A stretch of 64,000 nucleotides of DNA from Fuerstiella sp. (GTDB lineage Bacteria; Planctomycetota; Planctomycetia; Planctomycetales; Planctomycetaceae), in the NCBI GenBank assembly GCA_022843805.1, contig JALHMY010000035.1, positions 1 through 64,000 of the forward strand, given 5' to 3'. Positions within the stretch are counted from its first letter, which is position 1; each line of letters starts with the position of its first letter. A program made the translations under genes and the position numbers. Shown piece by piece: positions 48,001 through 54,903 of this stretch. The notes beneath the pieces were generated by a model. The model saw only the letters and a program-made list of their open reading frames with translations, searched no databases and was not told the origin of the DNA.

Positions 48001-51000
48001 CCCGATCACCGGAGAAACGTTTTTCACATCAATCGAAAGCGGGTTGGCAAACCAGCGACTGGTGCTGCTCGATGCAATCGCCGTGATGGCGGCTCGCTGA
48101 TTGTCAGTATACACATGAACGATTTCTGTCACATGTCCGGGAATGTATTCCACAGGAGTGCCATCACCCCAGTCGACTTCCCAGGCGATCGGGTTATGAC
48201 TACCGGCATTCAGCGACAGCAAATAGTGATGACCTTCGTGAGTTTTGAAATCTCCGGCGATTTGCACGCTCGTCGGATAGTTTTGTCTGCAGAAGACGAT
48301 GTCCGTCACAGCTGCACTTCCGGTCAGATGAATTTCCATCCGCCGCACATTACTTCCGTCCAGAGCGATCGTCTGTTCTTCCCACCTTCGACTCTTTGGA
48401 ATTGCCGCGACGGAGATCGATCGACCGGTTTCATCGAACAACTCGATGTAACCACCAGGAGTTGCAATCTCCCGCAAAGCCACCTGATCAAGTTTCACCG
48501 GATCATCAAACCGGAATACCATCACACCGCCACGAGCGGAGCTGCCAGAATTTTTCCCGCCCGGTCGATCGCCGATGACTAAGACTCCGTCATTAATGCA
48601 GCTGAGTCCCTTCAGGCCCCGACCATCTCGAAGAATGACGGCTGGATTTGACGAAGAAGTCGTGGACACGGTGATTCCCCAGTCGCGAAACTGATCGGTC
48701 ACAACCTGTCCATGTACAAGAGGTTCTCCATTGGCATCCGTTTCGAAGTCAATCTTCGGAAGCCATCGATTTTCCGGAAACGTGCACGTTACAAATAGTT
48801 GATTCGAAAAATAGCCGCGACTGCCTGAACCCAGCGCAAGGTCCTCATCCCACGCCTCTGCCTGAATCCGATACGTGGCCGGAATACCCGTATAGAAATG
48901 AACGACAGAAGCCGGGTTGCCCTGAATCAGTTCCGGTTCTGTCCCATCTCCCCAGTTGATTCGCCAGTGTGTCACTCGATCATCACCCGGGTCCGCGGCT
49001 GCCAGATTCAGCCAATAAGGCTGACCAATGAACGCTCCTGGCAGACCCGAAATCGTGAGCTGCTGGCTGACATTCTGAACGTTGACCTCCTTTGTGAGCA
49101 GGGCATAAGAACCAGGTCGGGCGGCTGTGACGGAAATTCGGCGAGTCACCGGACCATCCGCGAAAACATGAGCCACAACTGTCTGGTCAGCCGCAACCAA
49201 TTGCTGCGGAGTTCCATCTCCCCAATCGATCAGCCATTGTGATATTCCAGGGTAACCACCATCGAGCGACAGCTGATAACGGCCACCTTCTGTCGCAAAG
49301 TCTGCTCCGGAGATCGTCGGTGGCCGGACAACAGAATGGATGACAACCGAGAAGGACTGACTGGTCATTCTTCCGTCACCATCTGTCAGACGGATGCTCG
49401 CGCGATACTGACCCTCGTCCACATAGAGATGTTCCGCGACTACCATACCGAAGCCACTGAGAAACGTGACGGAACCGGCGATCACATTGCCGTCACCCCA
49501 GTCCACAACTGCTGTGTACGAATCGGACGATCCCTGATCGCGAAAGCTGGCCTTCAGCACCGCTGGCTGAACTTCGACAACGCTGATCAGCTCGACCGGG
49601 TCGAATTCCGCGGGTGACGCATTCACATTCAGGTGAAAGGACTGGCTGAGCCCCCCGTTCAATCGGTTTCCTTCCAGATCGATCACGGCTGATTCTGCGT
49701 TTTCCCCTTCAACCGTCAGCAGATAATATCCATCGTTAAGATTTCCATCTGCAACATTCAGAGTTGCTCGTCGAAGGGCCGCATTCCAGTCGATGCTGCT
49801 CAGCCGAATCGGTACGTCGTCGGATGTCCGCAGCACTCCGTCAGGACCAGCTTCGGCGAGCTGCCATGCGTTTGTACTGGTGACCGAATTTTTGCCGGTG
49901 CTTCCTCCGTCCTGAACGTCCTTTGAAAACTCCACAAGAATTTCCCGAATCAACGTCCGCACGGTACTGCCTGCTGCCGGAAAGATCAGATCGGCCGCGA
50001 GGCTCATGTCCACTGAGCCCAGCGACGAAATCACCGTACGAGAATCAGCCATTGCCACAATCAGATCGTCATCGAACCGATCTCTGCTCAATCGTGCTGA
50101 AATCAGGCTGCTCGGTGTTGTCCCCCATGTCGCCAGACTGATCTCCGTTCGTGTCCAGTGATCGCTCGGCGGTTCCTCGCCGACTTCCCCGGAATAGATG
50201 AATACACTGCCAGTCGAGATGTCCGCAACGGCGATGTCCGGCAGTCCGTCACCATTAAAATCACCAACTGTACTGCCGGAAACCTGTTGCAAAATTCCCG
50301 GCAGACGACGGGCAGTAAAACCGGACGACACGATTCGATCAGGAACCATCAGCACGTTATCAACAATCACCGAGGAACTGCCGGCCTGTGGGTGCCCAAC
50401 AAGATCGAAAATCAACCGAGCTTCCGTTCCTGGTACCAGATGCGAAATATCAAGAGTTACCGTGATGCCATCCCAGGCAACGCCAGCGGCAAGCGACACG
50501 GAACCTGATGAAGCTCGATTCAGAAACGACGTGGCCGTCGAACGATGAACGGGTACAAGGGAACGATCACTGTTATCCAGCAGAGAGACTTCAAACGCAT
50601 CCGGGATCAGACCGCCCGGATCCTGGAGATTCAGTTGCGGGATATCAAAGGAAATCGTCTGAGGCAAAGAAGGAACAACAAAGGTCTGCTGAAGCGAAGT
50701 GAGAAACGACTGGTTCTCCGTGAGTACCGCAAAATCACCTCCCGATGTCACGGTCCCAGCCACCTGATTGCCTGAATGTCCGACAATCTGCGTTGTCCAG
50801 CCTGTCAGTCCCTGCTCAAATCGACCGTTCACAATCGGCGAGCTTACCACAGGATCGGGTTCATTGATCAGTATCACGACACCATCGGACAGTGACACGA
50901 TCAGGTCAGTTTCACCATCACTGCTGAGATCTGCCGCACTGATGGTCTGGACTTCGCCGTTATCAGCCTGCTGCAGCTCCACAGGAAACTGAACAGAATC

Positions 51001-51798
51001 CTGATGGAATGTGCCGTTGCCATCACCGGTGAAGATGGCAATTCGCCCGTCGCTGTGAGCCACTGCCAGATCCGGTTCCGGGCCCCCGGAAAACTGTCCG
51101 CTCACCACACCGACTGGTTCCTGCCCGCCAGAAACGTAACGCGATGGTTCACTGAACTGACCATTTTGAAGTCCGCGAAAAATCAGCAGTTCGCCACTTC
51201 CTGGCACCACAATCGCGAGGTCTGTCAGAAAATCCTGATCGAACAGACCGGTGGCCATTGAAACAGACGATCTGCTGAACCGAGCGAACTGGCCGGGGAG
51301 TGCCGGTGTCAGTGTTTGCACTGCTCGAAATCCCTGCGCACCGTCGCTGACGGCAATCGTGATCCGATCGGATGAAACAATGATCAGATCGGCAAGATCA
51401 TCCTTTGACACGCTCGCGGAAGCGACGCCAATCCCATCCGGCAGGCCCAGCGAAATTGTCGATACGGACGACCAGCGCTGACCGTTCTGATTCGTTGCCA
51501 GAGTCAGCTGGCCATCAGCAGACAAAGACACGACATCGAGCCAGTCGTCTTTCGAAAATCGCCCGGCGGCCTGAGCCACTGGAATGCCTGACACCGGAAA
51601 ACCGTATTTCAGATCGGCAGAAAGTAAAAGCCGACGCTCCAGAACGTCGGACGAAATGCCGACTGAAAAATCGGATCGCAGCCCGGCTCGAACCGGAGAG
51701 CGGCGCACCTGACCACGTCGAATTCGAACACGGCGCACCGGAGAACAGCGAACAGCATTGCGGCGAAGGTCCGTGAGCGTTCTTCGGATCGTGGTCAT
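36067..51798 (-). CDS. Giant RHS/YD-repeat surface protein with C-terminal toxin candidate
   Basis: A frame of over 5,240 residues. I start it at the ATG at 51798, which gives a basic leader (RRTLTDLRRNAVRCSPVRRV) like other planctomycete giants; ATGs at 51816 and 51897 are alternatives. Residue numbers below count from 51897. Order: a LEPR-XLL-like motif (DVLERRLLLSAD, about 83-94), FG-GAP repeats (about 100-345), five PKD-like units with WGDG (about 800-1335), an NHL-like region (1410-1640), PPC-type units (1645-2160), a CARDB-like unit, a VWA domain (FAIDLSNSTLGS, DxSxS MIDAS), Ig or cadherin-like units (2730-3200), dozens of YD repeats (3540-4730), then the RHS core (GYYYYRARYYDPTAGRFLSE). 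The C-terminal 315 residues after DPSGRTA are the variable tip, with IIGRDW, NVPWLKAAAERGDEIVV and FGREVNYL. Confidence 0.85.
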   Translation of the reverse strand: MTTIRRTLTDLRRNAVRCSPVRRVRIRRGQVRRSPVRAGLRSDFSVGISSDVLERRLLLSADLKYGFPVSGIPVAQAAGRFSKDDWLDVVSLSADGQLTLATNQNGQRWSSVSTISLGLPDGIGVASASVSKDDLADLIIVSSDRITIAVSDGAQGFRAVQTLTPALPGQFARFSRSSVSMATGLFDQDFLTDLAIVVPGSGELLIFRGLQNGQFSEPSRYVSGGQEPVGVVSGQFSGGPEPDLAVAHSDGRIAIFTGDGNGTFHQDSVQFPVELQQADNGEVQTISAADLSSDGETDLIVSLSDGVVILINEPDPVVSSPIVNGRFEQGLTGWTTQIVGHSGNQVAGTVTSGGDFAVLTENQSFLTSLQQTFVVPSLPQTISFDIPQLNLQDPGGLIPDAFEVSLLDNSDRSLVPVHRSTATSFLNRASSGSVSLAAGVAWDGITVTLDISHLVPGTEARLIFDLVGHPQAGSSSVIVDNVLMVPDRIVSSGFTARRLPGILQQVSGSTVGDFNGDGLPDIAVADISTGSVFIYSGEVGEEPPSDHWTRTEISLATWGTTPSSLISARLSRDRFDDDLIVAMADSRTVISSLGSVDMSLAADLIFPAAGSTVRTLIREILVEFSKDVQDGGSTGKNSVTSTNAWQLAEAGPDGVLRTSDDVPIRLSSIDWNAALRRATLNVADGNLNDGYYLLTVEGENAESAVIDLEGNRLNGGLSQSFHLNVNASPAEFDPVELISVVEVQPAVLKASFRDQGSSDSYTAVVDWGDGNVIAGSVTFLSGFGMVVAEHLYVDEGQYRASIRLTDGDGRMTSQSFSVVIHSVVRPPTISGADFATEGGRYQLSLDGGYPGISQWLIDWGDGTPQQLVAADQTVVAHVFADGPVTRRISVTAARPGSYALLTKEVNVQNVSQQLTISGLPGAFIGQPYWLNLAAADPGDDRVTHWRINWGDGTEPELIQGNPASVVHFYTGIPATYRIQAEAWDEDLALGSGSRGYFSNQLFVTCTFPENRWLPKIDFETDANGEPLVHGQVVTDQFRDWGITVSTTSSSNPAVILRDGRGLKGLSCINDGVLVIGDRPGGKNSGSSARGGVMVFRFDDPVKLDQVALREIATPGGYIELFDETGRSISVAAIPKSRRWEEQTIALDGSNVRRMEIHLTGSAAVTDIVFCRQNYPTSVQIAGDFKTHEGHHYLLSLNAGSHNPIAWEVDWGDGTPVEYIPGHVTEIVHVYTDNQRAAITAIASSSTSRWFANPLSIDVKNVSPVIGLSGSDQIEMNAHYRLTLSATDPGTDTIVGWRIDWGDGTWSTVKSRRTPENSETVDDETADDEATIAEISVSHVYRKTGEMRIRVFAVDEDGVHQGPDKRVNVVRQNVMATRFFVVDAHSDRTWRYDSDGNSLGSFSLKPSNNVRGVTTNGSGMPIWTIDSNHTVYVYDPAEEKLLGAWHAEGLKTPEDIAVDGDDLLIVDRGLDRVLIFQGAARLLSGRHRSNRSFPLHRDNSDAQGIATNGVVAWVVDKNAKAVVVYRIADGALVGRWQIDGRNSHPSGITIDPRGGHDIWISDRNDNRVYRYSEGTARRKGRQSAANWFPLAKGNRHPEGIADPTYPYSLNDVISDNIETVGEINDYQFSATVGQKIFVDVQLVQSGFLHVSLLDPDGATVIGYGFDASPRNPDEADGSITITKNGMWTLRAESRTRQTPSYQIVVYDVPPPVQRVALPEVSYSGQISVPGALDEWLIDIAAGQILTWDFGGITGGAVRTELFSPTGERIFGTLAVDSGPIVFQQSGRYRLVVDGIRDDIPAYQFIIRDSSPVIRQTAIDQAQTSTIEGLERPDIWEFHGQVGDTIYLDLQAISGGIEYELFGPNNVSYGETRNFILSALDRGPMLLDQTGIWKIHFRSPSATLPKYTFRIWNVPDPDVYESPFGELMLGNIESPGRQDIFQFRGYAGQQIYIDFQQNNTWVEWQFRRPDDSTMATASAFLISQLDSSPITLPVDGLYSLITNARLDSLGEFQFRIFDITPAAPTQIELDQIVTGSLNQPGRQIKWTVDALAGERLKLDVLYNESGLMAWTISTPSGQTLFQNAAADQETGLLSESGRYTITVDQSPAVHTDATGQFSFRMIRPDQSPPLPVPSDLVVSTVIRPSVVVGKNISLEVTWTVTNFGPGITGDHWFDRIYLSADRQFQRAQERLTAEVMHHGSLQPGESYTRVQTIVVPAGFEGDLSVIVETDAWNNEFELLAEDNNARVSAPTAVYHRLLESGPPAVEAHLIDGQQFPAGSRVALSGTATVLPSTANLVFAIDLSNSTLGSAGSDANFDGIADQQDDLNGDGSVGDILDVEIGSLLRIVQSLRDNRIDARVAIVPFATFTDYMDLSPLPFFQTFVSPDADQNRNGIFDIDESVVSLTSGSARKFRELSLGIGTNFSATTILVDEVLERALPAEKSQVFFLTDGDAPVPDDADLQRLAAKGIDFYGFQISGTEVTRSLRKMGETIDADPRSAGRTFLVSDPQDLGAALLQSLQVIGVTVNNQGVQSLDAAGNFFTPVSVHEGQQTIQIRAIDSWGRSTLRQISLFGVSPSQPSASVSQMTAAEHSTAVWSGPTFNRNTAVLHADLKIRNVSGEVFEGPILASVDELPVGLVQLQSAEGYFEPDRIPWVHFDDELPDGRLLPGQQSEVIPMQFSNPALLRFAAEISLLHSRNQSPWFTSVPTMEVRSGTPFRSALEAMDAEGQELVFQLIRGPVGMQLQNHTGAAELIWEPTELDIGNHDIEVQAADGHGGFAVQRWQLTVSKAGNNRPPVFRSIPDVSAIPGMLWVYDADAADVDGDALTYSLDFGPPSASVDPISGLVTISGVHQGVWEIGLRVSDGQGGQAVQQFSVSAGILPQNPHAPTILSTPAVNASSGQPWLYLPLALDSDGDVLTWSLLTAPVGLQIEQATGRLDWLPPNDLTGQFDVILQVTDGLGGFASQFFTLTTGGLPLDQAPYFASLPVTAATTGTEYRYEPLARDPEGSLIRYELVSGPAGMQLLNDGDSVIGLPTPVLRWISDSPAGRNFTVQLKAVDISGQSALQTYLLQVRGPNVAPVITSVPVTIVTADSVYRYDVDATDAEDSVRYELINRLPGMHFNSITGLILWNPTDAEIGSYPLEVRAVDDRGAVTTQRFVLDVIADIQPPEVAVLLSNQIIQPGDLISLSVIARDNVSVTETTLQVNGVIVPLDDRGSAVYRPTAPGLYEVVAVAADARRNSATSRRVLRVIDPFDQSAPIITVTSPSPGSVVSWLTDIQGSIIDDHLESWSVAWSPLYENQWTTFAGQTYSDADGIVSNAILATFDPTLLMNDSYEVRITASDLSGNVSTLQFELHLEGHAKIGNYRMEFTDLTVPLAGIPLTIIRTWDTLQAGTSGDFGFGWMMGLIDGRIRETRPVLENESLFHNLGFRTGTRVYINTPDGRRVGFTFDPVAEGGALGTLFRPHFRPDRGVYEQLMVEDVPLRQNPDGSFSLYFGGFSFNPREYTLTTKDQVRYHYDQFDGLISITNRNNVRLTHTADGIFSSFGPSVTWTRDALGRIIKITDPDGHQIVYQYSDAGDLTSVTNQTGNSTTMSYLSQPAHFLSEARDHHGNTEFTATYDDSGRLQALGDAFGNTTSHSVDLLRNTETIVDRVGNPMVLTYDRRGNITAMTNPLGQTTVMVYDASDELVSVTDARGFTTSRSLDDRGNVVERTDADGGIWKYTYNSLNDLLTQTDPLGRSVVYSRDAGGNLTGITDPNGVTTSMTLDPIGRTVMLTDPLGSDYHFEYSDRGSPDPVRVTNPDGTVRSMTFNIFGETTSLTNERGHQAQFRYNAAGHLISAADALGGHTQYAWDGTSLISITGPDGSVVHFEYDAAGRKVKETDPLGGITEYQYDANNQLITMIRPGNSATQYRYTADGRMQSVIDAMGGVTGMEYDATGNLVAAVNSLGHRLLREYDGLGRMTSERWQVHGELRPAKTFEFDAAGNVVRETSESGHSTAFQYDRLNRMTEKKDALGAVEAWQYDTMGNIVVYTDALGRSTHYERDSRSRLISETDAAGYSTVWTYDEVGNVTSMTDKANHLTRFAYDPLNRIVKTIDPMGGTTLTAWDIAGNLYSVTDSRGGTTTFLYDPMHRMIQQTDAMGETTLWEYDLRGNTVRTTDERGSITSFEFDLLDRTIRTVSALGYATTYEWDAAGRQVSVTDARNHTTRYEYDENHRMIRQTNAQGGVQQWVYDAVGNLESWINERGYSTTMAYDPAGRLTEVRDAMGGTTTFVHDAVGKTIEARDPGGNVVRAVRDELGRIVSQTDPLGYSEFFQWNAVSFLTSSTDKEGNVTRYEYDGLNRRTALTDPNGGTTTWQYDSGNNVISVSDPLGRTTHFEYDDLGRRTSFTDALGAATRFAYDAAGNQTAVIDAAGNVSLFEFDQMNQLIRDTNALGDTRTYEWDPVGNLKQSTDRNGRVRQFTYDELNRRTAEFWLQANNVLREFTYTYDSVGNLTRAADGQSDYSISRDPLSRISQIASVAIDGRPGLVLSYEYDAAGNVVRRSDQAGVTVSSVYDARNQLVSSRWSGGETDPIRAEYSWDARGGRMLTRRFQNAGDATPISSTSWQYDSAGRLNSMQHWNAVDELFSDLNIEWNLAGEILSRTLDGNQTSYAFDETGQLTFADHDQQVDEFFEYDAVGNRVNDERIIGTANQLLSDRLYAYRFDAEGNLIRRTEKATGIFTVYEYDYRNRLVSARTFSAGDVLLVSVESVYDVFDRRISRIADTDGSGPLPAGILNMVYDGHHTWADFDESGQVLARYLFGPSVDEITARWTPADGTAWYLSDQAGSVLHLLDSAGNVINTSTYDSFGQIVHQSNVQQADRFGFTGREWDAELGYYYYRARYYDPTAGRFLSEDPDQFAAGDVNLYRYTGNRPLVFTDPSGRTAIVSYASFQDRAVRVANAAAGAALGYVCGYTDGWYTASYTPGADPESAAIAEARYATALGFVLGAALSAVPQQYAMFHSIASVIAVIGAQATLQTSRDVVQLAIRTACFALSLYPGAISPKNRGPLPGQSIFPGSGLPSVRPRLSPEHEDVYWKVNHPQISDPVRNRNLLAPIVFYRPTSGTYIYSTPGKTTTIIGRDWSDILLLKRELNLSPLRGTHEEILQSFKAANPGGFNVLHIDMESVRHRAPTVDDFFELYNVPWLKAAAERGDEIVVISSTMHTVDEFGQVTVFGREVNYLMQVHKYRWNGTFTRLLPPRR

Positions 51799-51920
51799 CC
51801 AGGGATGCAGCAACATCACGGTGAAGCTTCCATTGATGCGAATCAGGATGTCAGTCAGGGTGTGCGGGGAAACGAACCACAAGTGAATGCAGAGCATTCA
51901 GAATCCGTCCCCGTGCACTA

Positions 51921-51929
51921 TGGTATAAT
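51921..51929 (+). promoter_or_regulatory. Candidate extended -10 promoter element
   Basis: TGGTATAAT (51921-51929) is a consensus extended -10 hexamer (TG-N-TATAAT) on the plus strand, about 250 bases before the GH13 gene. No good -35 is present 17 bases upstream, which extended -10 promoters tolerate. The surrounding DNA is not generally AT-rich, so the match is unlikely to be background. The minus strand shows only TATACC-like sequence, so this may serve just the plus-strand gene. This is a prediction from motif alone. Confidence 0.45.
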
Positions 51930-52176
51930 AGATTCTCATGCTATACGCAAGTGTATCAGCAGGAAGGCCGGCATGTTTTGTTCCAGTGCGTTGGGGTGTA
52001 TCACCGACTCACGTATTGTCATCTGTTCGCTGGTAAAACCTTCGTTCGAATTCCCGGATAGCCGGGTACAGGAGTGACAGCGGGCGGATCGTGCGATAGT
52101 CTTGAGGCCACAGGCGGTTGATATTCGCAACAGGCGTTTGACATCGGAATGGGAAAACGTATCGGGGAACACGACC

Positions 52177-54099
52177 ATGCCCGCTTCGCTCAGCCATGTT
52201 CATCTGGCAACGCCCATGGGGGCAAATCTGATTGCTGACGGTGCCACATTTCGAGTCTGGGCGCCGAATGCGTTGTCAGTTCATGTGATCGGCGATTTCA
52301 ACAATCGTCAGCGAAATGATGACAGTCTGCTGACAAAGACGTCATCCGGACACTGGGTGGGATTTATACCGGGCGCTAAAGACCGTGATCGCTATATGTT
52401 TTATGTGCTGGGGCAAGGCAGTGAAGGTCCCAAGCGTGATCCGTATGCTCGCGAGCTGCAGACTCCGTTTCCCGGAGACTGCATCCTGAGATCATCTGAT
52501 TTTCCATGGCATGAGACTCAGTACCGAACACCCGCGTTTCATGACTTTGTGATTTATCAGCTGCATGTCGGCACATTCTATACGCCGCACCTGCCTCAGA
52601 AGGCCGGCACTTTCCTTGATGTTGCCGCGAGGATTCCACATCTTCAGGAACTGGGTGTTACCGCGATCCAGTTACTGCCCATTCAGGAATTCCAGACAGA
52701 ATTCAGTCTTGGGTATAATGGGACAGACTACTTTTCTCCTGAGATGGATCTGGCGGTCGAAGACGCGGAACTGGACCCATATCTGCATCGGATCAACTCG
52801 CTGCTGCTGAGTGCCGGAATGGCTCCTTATCGTGCCACCGATCTGCGAGGTGAAATGAATCAGCTGAAAGCACTGATTGACCTGTGTCACATTCATGGTC
52901 TGGCCGTCATTCTGGATGTTGTTTACAACCACGCCGGGGGAGATTTCGGTGATCAGAGTCTCTGGTTTTTCGACCGGCAGACCGGGCAGCACCAGGGCCA
53001 GCATCGCAACTCGCTGTACTTCACCGATCGAGGACATGCGGGCGGGCTGGTGTTTGATTTCAGCAAGGCCGAGGTGCGTGACTTTCTGATTCAGAACGCA
53101 AAGTTTCTGCTGGACGAATATCGAATCGACGGATTCCGTCACGATCAGGTCAGTGTGATTGATCATGATGGAGCTCCTCATGGGTGGAGCTTCTGTCAGG
53201 ACCTGATGTCAACTCTGCAGCACCACAGCCCCGGTGCTCTGCAGAAGGCGGAATACTGGAATGTCAACCCGTGGATTGTCAGAACCGTGCCTGAGGGAGC
53301 CGGATTTGATACATCTCTCACCGACGGGCTGCGGGATGCCATCAGACATGTCATCAGTGAAGCCAGTCGACCGGACGAACGTCCCCTGCCGATGAATCGA
53401 CTCGGGCAGAGTCTCTGGCCGGAGGGATTTTCGGAACACTGGCAGTTCGTGCAGGGGCCGGAAAATCATGATATTGTCTATCACGGACGCGGACAGCGAA
53501 TCGCTCGTCTGGCCGATCCTTCCAATCCTCGCTCCTGGTATGGTCGCAGTCGCTCACGAGTGGCCACGGGACTGAGTCTGACCGCCCCGGGAATTCCCAT
53601 GTTGTTTATGGGTCAGGAATTCCTGGAAGACAAACAGTGGTCCGATAATTTTCACCGTGACAGGCAATTGCTGCTGCACTGGGACGGCCTTGATCGTTCA
53701 GACCTGCAGATGACTGACCATCTTCGGTTCACTCGGGAGCTGATCCGCCTGCGATGGCAGTATCCGGGATTGCGAGCATCCGGGTTCCGAGTTGTGCATG
53801 CGAGCGACGAGAACCGTGTGCTGGCCTTTCATCGCTGGGTTCCCGGAACTGGTCACGATGTACTGGTGGTCGCGCACCTGTCGACATTCCATCGCTACGA
53901 CTACCGGATCGGATTTCCGGCATCAGGAGCGTGGAGAGAAGTCTTCAACAGCGACGTGTATGAAAACTGGGTGAATGTGCATGTCGCCGGAAATGGTGGC
54001 CAGGTAACCGCTCATCCGCAACTACTTCACGGCTTTGCAGCCTCGGCATCGCTGGTGCTTCCGGCCAACAGTCTGCTGGTCTTTGCCCGACCCGGCTAA
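52177..54099 (+). CDS. GH13 alpha-amylase-family enzyme (branching-enzyme/MTHase-like)
   Basis: About 640 residues from the ATG at 52177, which follows CGGGGAAC and starts MPASLSHVHL; the open frame runs back to a TTG at 52102. An N-terminal CBM48-like domain (GATFRVWAPNALSVHVIGDFN, HWVGFIPGAKDRDRYMFYVL) leads into the GH13 barrel. The barrel shows VIYQLHVGTF, TAIQLLPIQEF, DVVYNHAGGDF, nucleophile Asp323 in IDGFRHDQVS, acid Glu359 in KAEYWNVNP and Asp432 in GPENHDIVYHG. The CBM48 plus YQLHVGTF layout fits branching enzymes and maltooligosyltrehalose hydrolases. It should cut or rearrange alpha-1,4-glucan, but the exact reaction is unclear. No glycogen gene neighbours are seen. Confidence 0.85.
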   Translation: MPASLSHVHLATPMGANLIADGATFRVWAPNALSVHVIGDFNNRQRNDDSLLTKTSSGHWVGFIPGAKDRDRYMFYVLGQGSEGPKRDPYARELQTPFPGDCILRSSDFPWHETQYRTPAFHDFVIYQLHVGTFYTPHLPQKAGTFLDVAARIPHLQELGVTAIQLLPIQEFQTEFSLGYNGTDYFSPEMDLAVEDAELDPYLHRINSLLLSAGMAPYRATDLRGEMNQLKALIDLCHIHGLAVILDVVYNHAGGDFGDQSLWFFDRQTGQHQGQHRNSLYFTDRGHAGGLVFDFSKAEVRDFLIQNAKFLLDEYRIDGFRHDQVSVIDHDGAPHGWSFCQDLMSTLQHHSPGALQKAEYWNVNPWIVRTVPEGAGFDTSLTDGLRDAIRHVISEASRPDERPLPMNRLGQSLWPEGFSEHWQFVQGPENHDIVYHGRGQRIARLADPSNPRSWYGRSRSRVATGLSLTAPGIPMLFMGQEFLEDKQWSDNFHRDRQLLLHWDGLDRSDLQMTDHLRFTRELIRLRWQYPGLRASGFRVVHASDENRVLAFHRWVPGTGHDVLVVAHLSTFHRYDYRIGFPASGAWREVFNSDVYENWVNVHVAGNGGQVTAHPQLLHGFAASASLVLPANSLLVFARPG

Positions 54100-54101
54100 A
54101 C

Positions 54102-54144
54102 AAAAAAACGCTGGGTGATCCGGTTCTGTTCGGATCGCCCAGCG
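54102..54144 (-). terminator. Rho-independent terminator between convergent genes
   Basis: CGCTGGGTGATCCG (54109-54122) pairs with CGGATCGCCCAGCG (54131-54144), with one G-T wobble and an 8-base loop. On the minus strand the hairpin is followed by seven T residues (A run at 54102-54108), a complete intrinsic terminator for the PEP-CTERM gene at 54223-54903. The plus-strand GH13 gene ends just before it, so the hairpin probably serves both. Confidence 0.75.
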
Positions 54145-54222
54145 GTAATCATATGACGGTATCGTTTTCGAATGAAGTGACATCTCGAAAGCCGACACGT
54201 TCTTTGTCTACAGTCAGCTGTA

Positions 54223-54903
54223 TCAGACAGCAGCGATCTTACGACGGCTGAGTATCAGTCCAAGGCTGCCCAGTCCGAGCAGAACCATTGTCGATGGTTC
54301 CGGAACTTCGCGGGTATCCGGGTTATCGCTGCCGAAGGTTACATTGTCGAATGCAATCTGATTCTGTGCTCCTCCGAAGACCACCGATTTGGCAATACCG
54401 CTGAATGTCAACCCAATGCGGACAAACGGGCTAAACGAACCAGTTGGATCCGGAGCCCCATTGTTCGGAGTCGTTGCCAGGGTCTGAAACGCCAGAACAT
54501 TTCCTGTGCCGTTGAGTCCGTCCCATATCTGCAGGGATCCCGGGTTGGTGATCGCAGAATAGTACGTCGAGAATCCAGTGGTGAATCCGGCGGCGACGTT
54601 CATTAATGGTCTTGCATTCAGGAAAAACATGGCTGTACTTGGTGAAGGTTCACCGCCGATGTTGCCGGTACCACCAGCGTCCGAGTCAATAATGGCAAGA
54701 GAGTCGGAGGAAAATTCAACCCCCAGATTCGGGCCAACACTGCCTTGGCTGCCGGTGCCACCATTATAAAAGCCATTGATGCTTTCCAAATTTTTGAGGC
54801 CTTCAAAGGTCAGCTGAATCACGGCTGCTTTCGCCGGAGCTCCGGCAACCAACATCGCCATTGCGGCACATGCAAACAACAGTTTCCGGGAAATCGATCT
54901 CAT
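54223..54903 (-). CDS. PEP-CTERM sorted exoprotein
   Basis: A 226-residue exported protein. The start is the ATG at 54903, six bases after GAGGAG; a TTG immediately upstream also opens the frame. The signal peptide is MRSISRKLLFACAAMAMLVA. The mature part (LTFEGLKNLESINGFYNGGT, SSDSLAIIDSDAGGTGNIGG, IAFDNVTFGSDN) is a beta-sandwich like other DUF-type PEP-CTERM exoproteins, with a conserved GGTG/IAFDNVTFG pattern. The C-terminus is VPEPSTMVLLGLGSLGLILSRRK, the PEP-CTERM signal (PEP motif, membrane helix, basic tail). It needs an exosortase and is presumably surface-anchored. Function unknown. Confidence 0.88.
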   Translation of the reverse strand: MRSISRKLLFACAAMAMLVAGAPAKAAVIQLTFEGLKNLESINGFYNGGTGSQGSVGPNLGVEFSSDSLAIIDSDAGGTGNIGGEPSPSTAMFFLNARPLMNVAAGFTTGFSTYYSAITNPGSLQIWDGLNGTGNVLAFQTLATTPNNGAPDPTGSFSPFVRIGLTFSGIAKSVVFGGAQNQIAFDNVTFGSDNPDTREVPEPSTMVLLGLGSLGLILSRRKIAAV

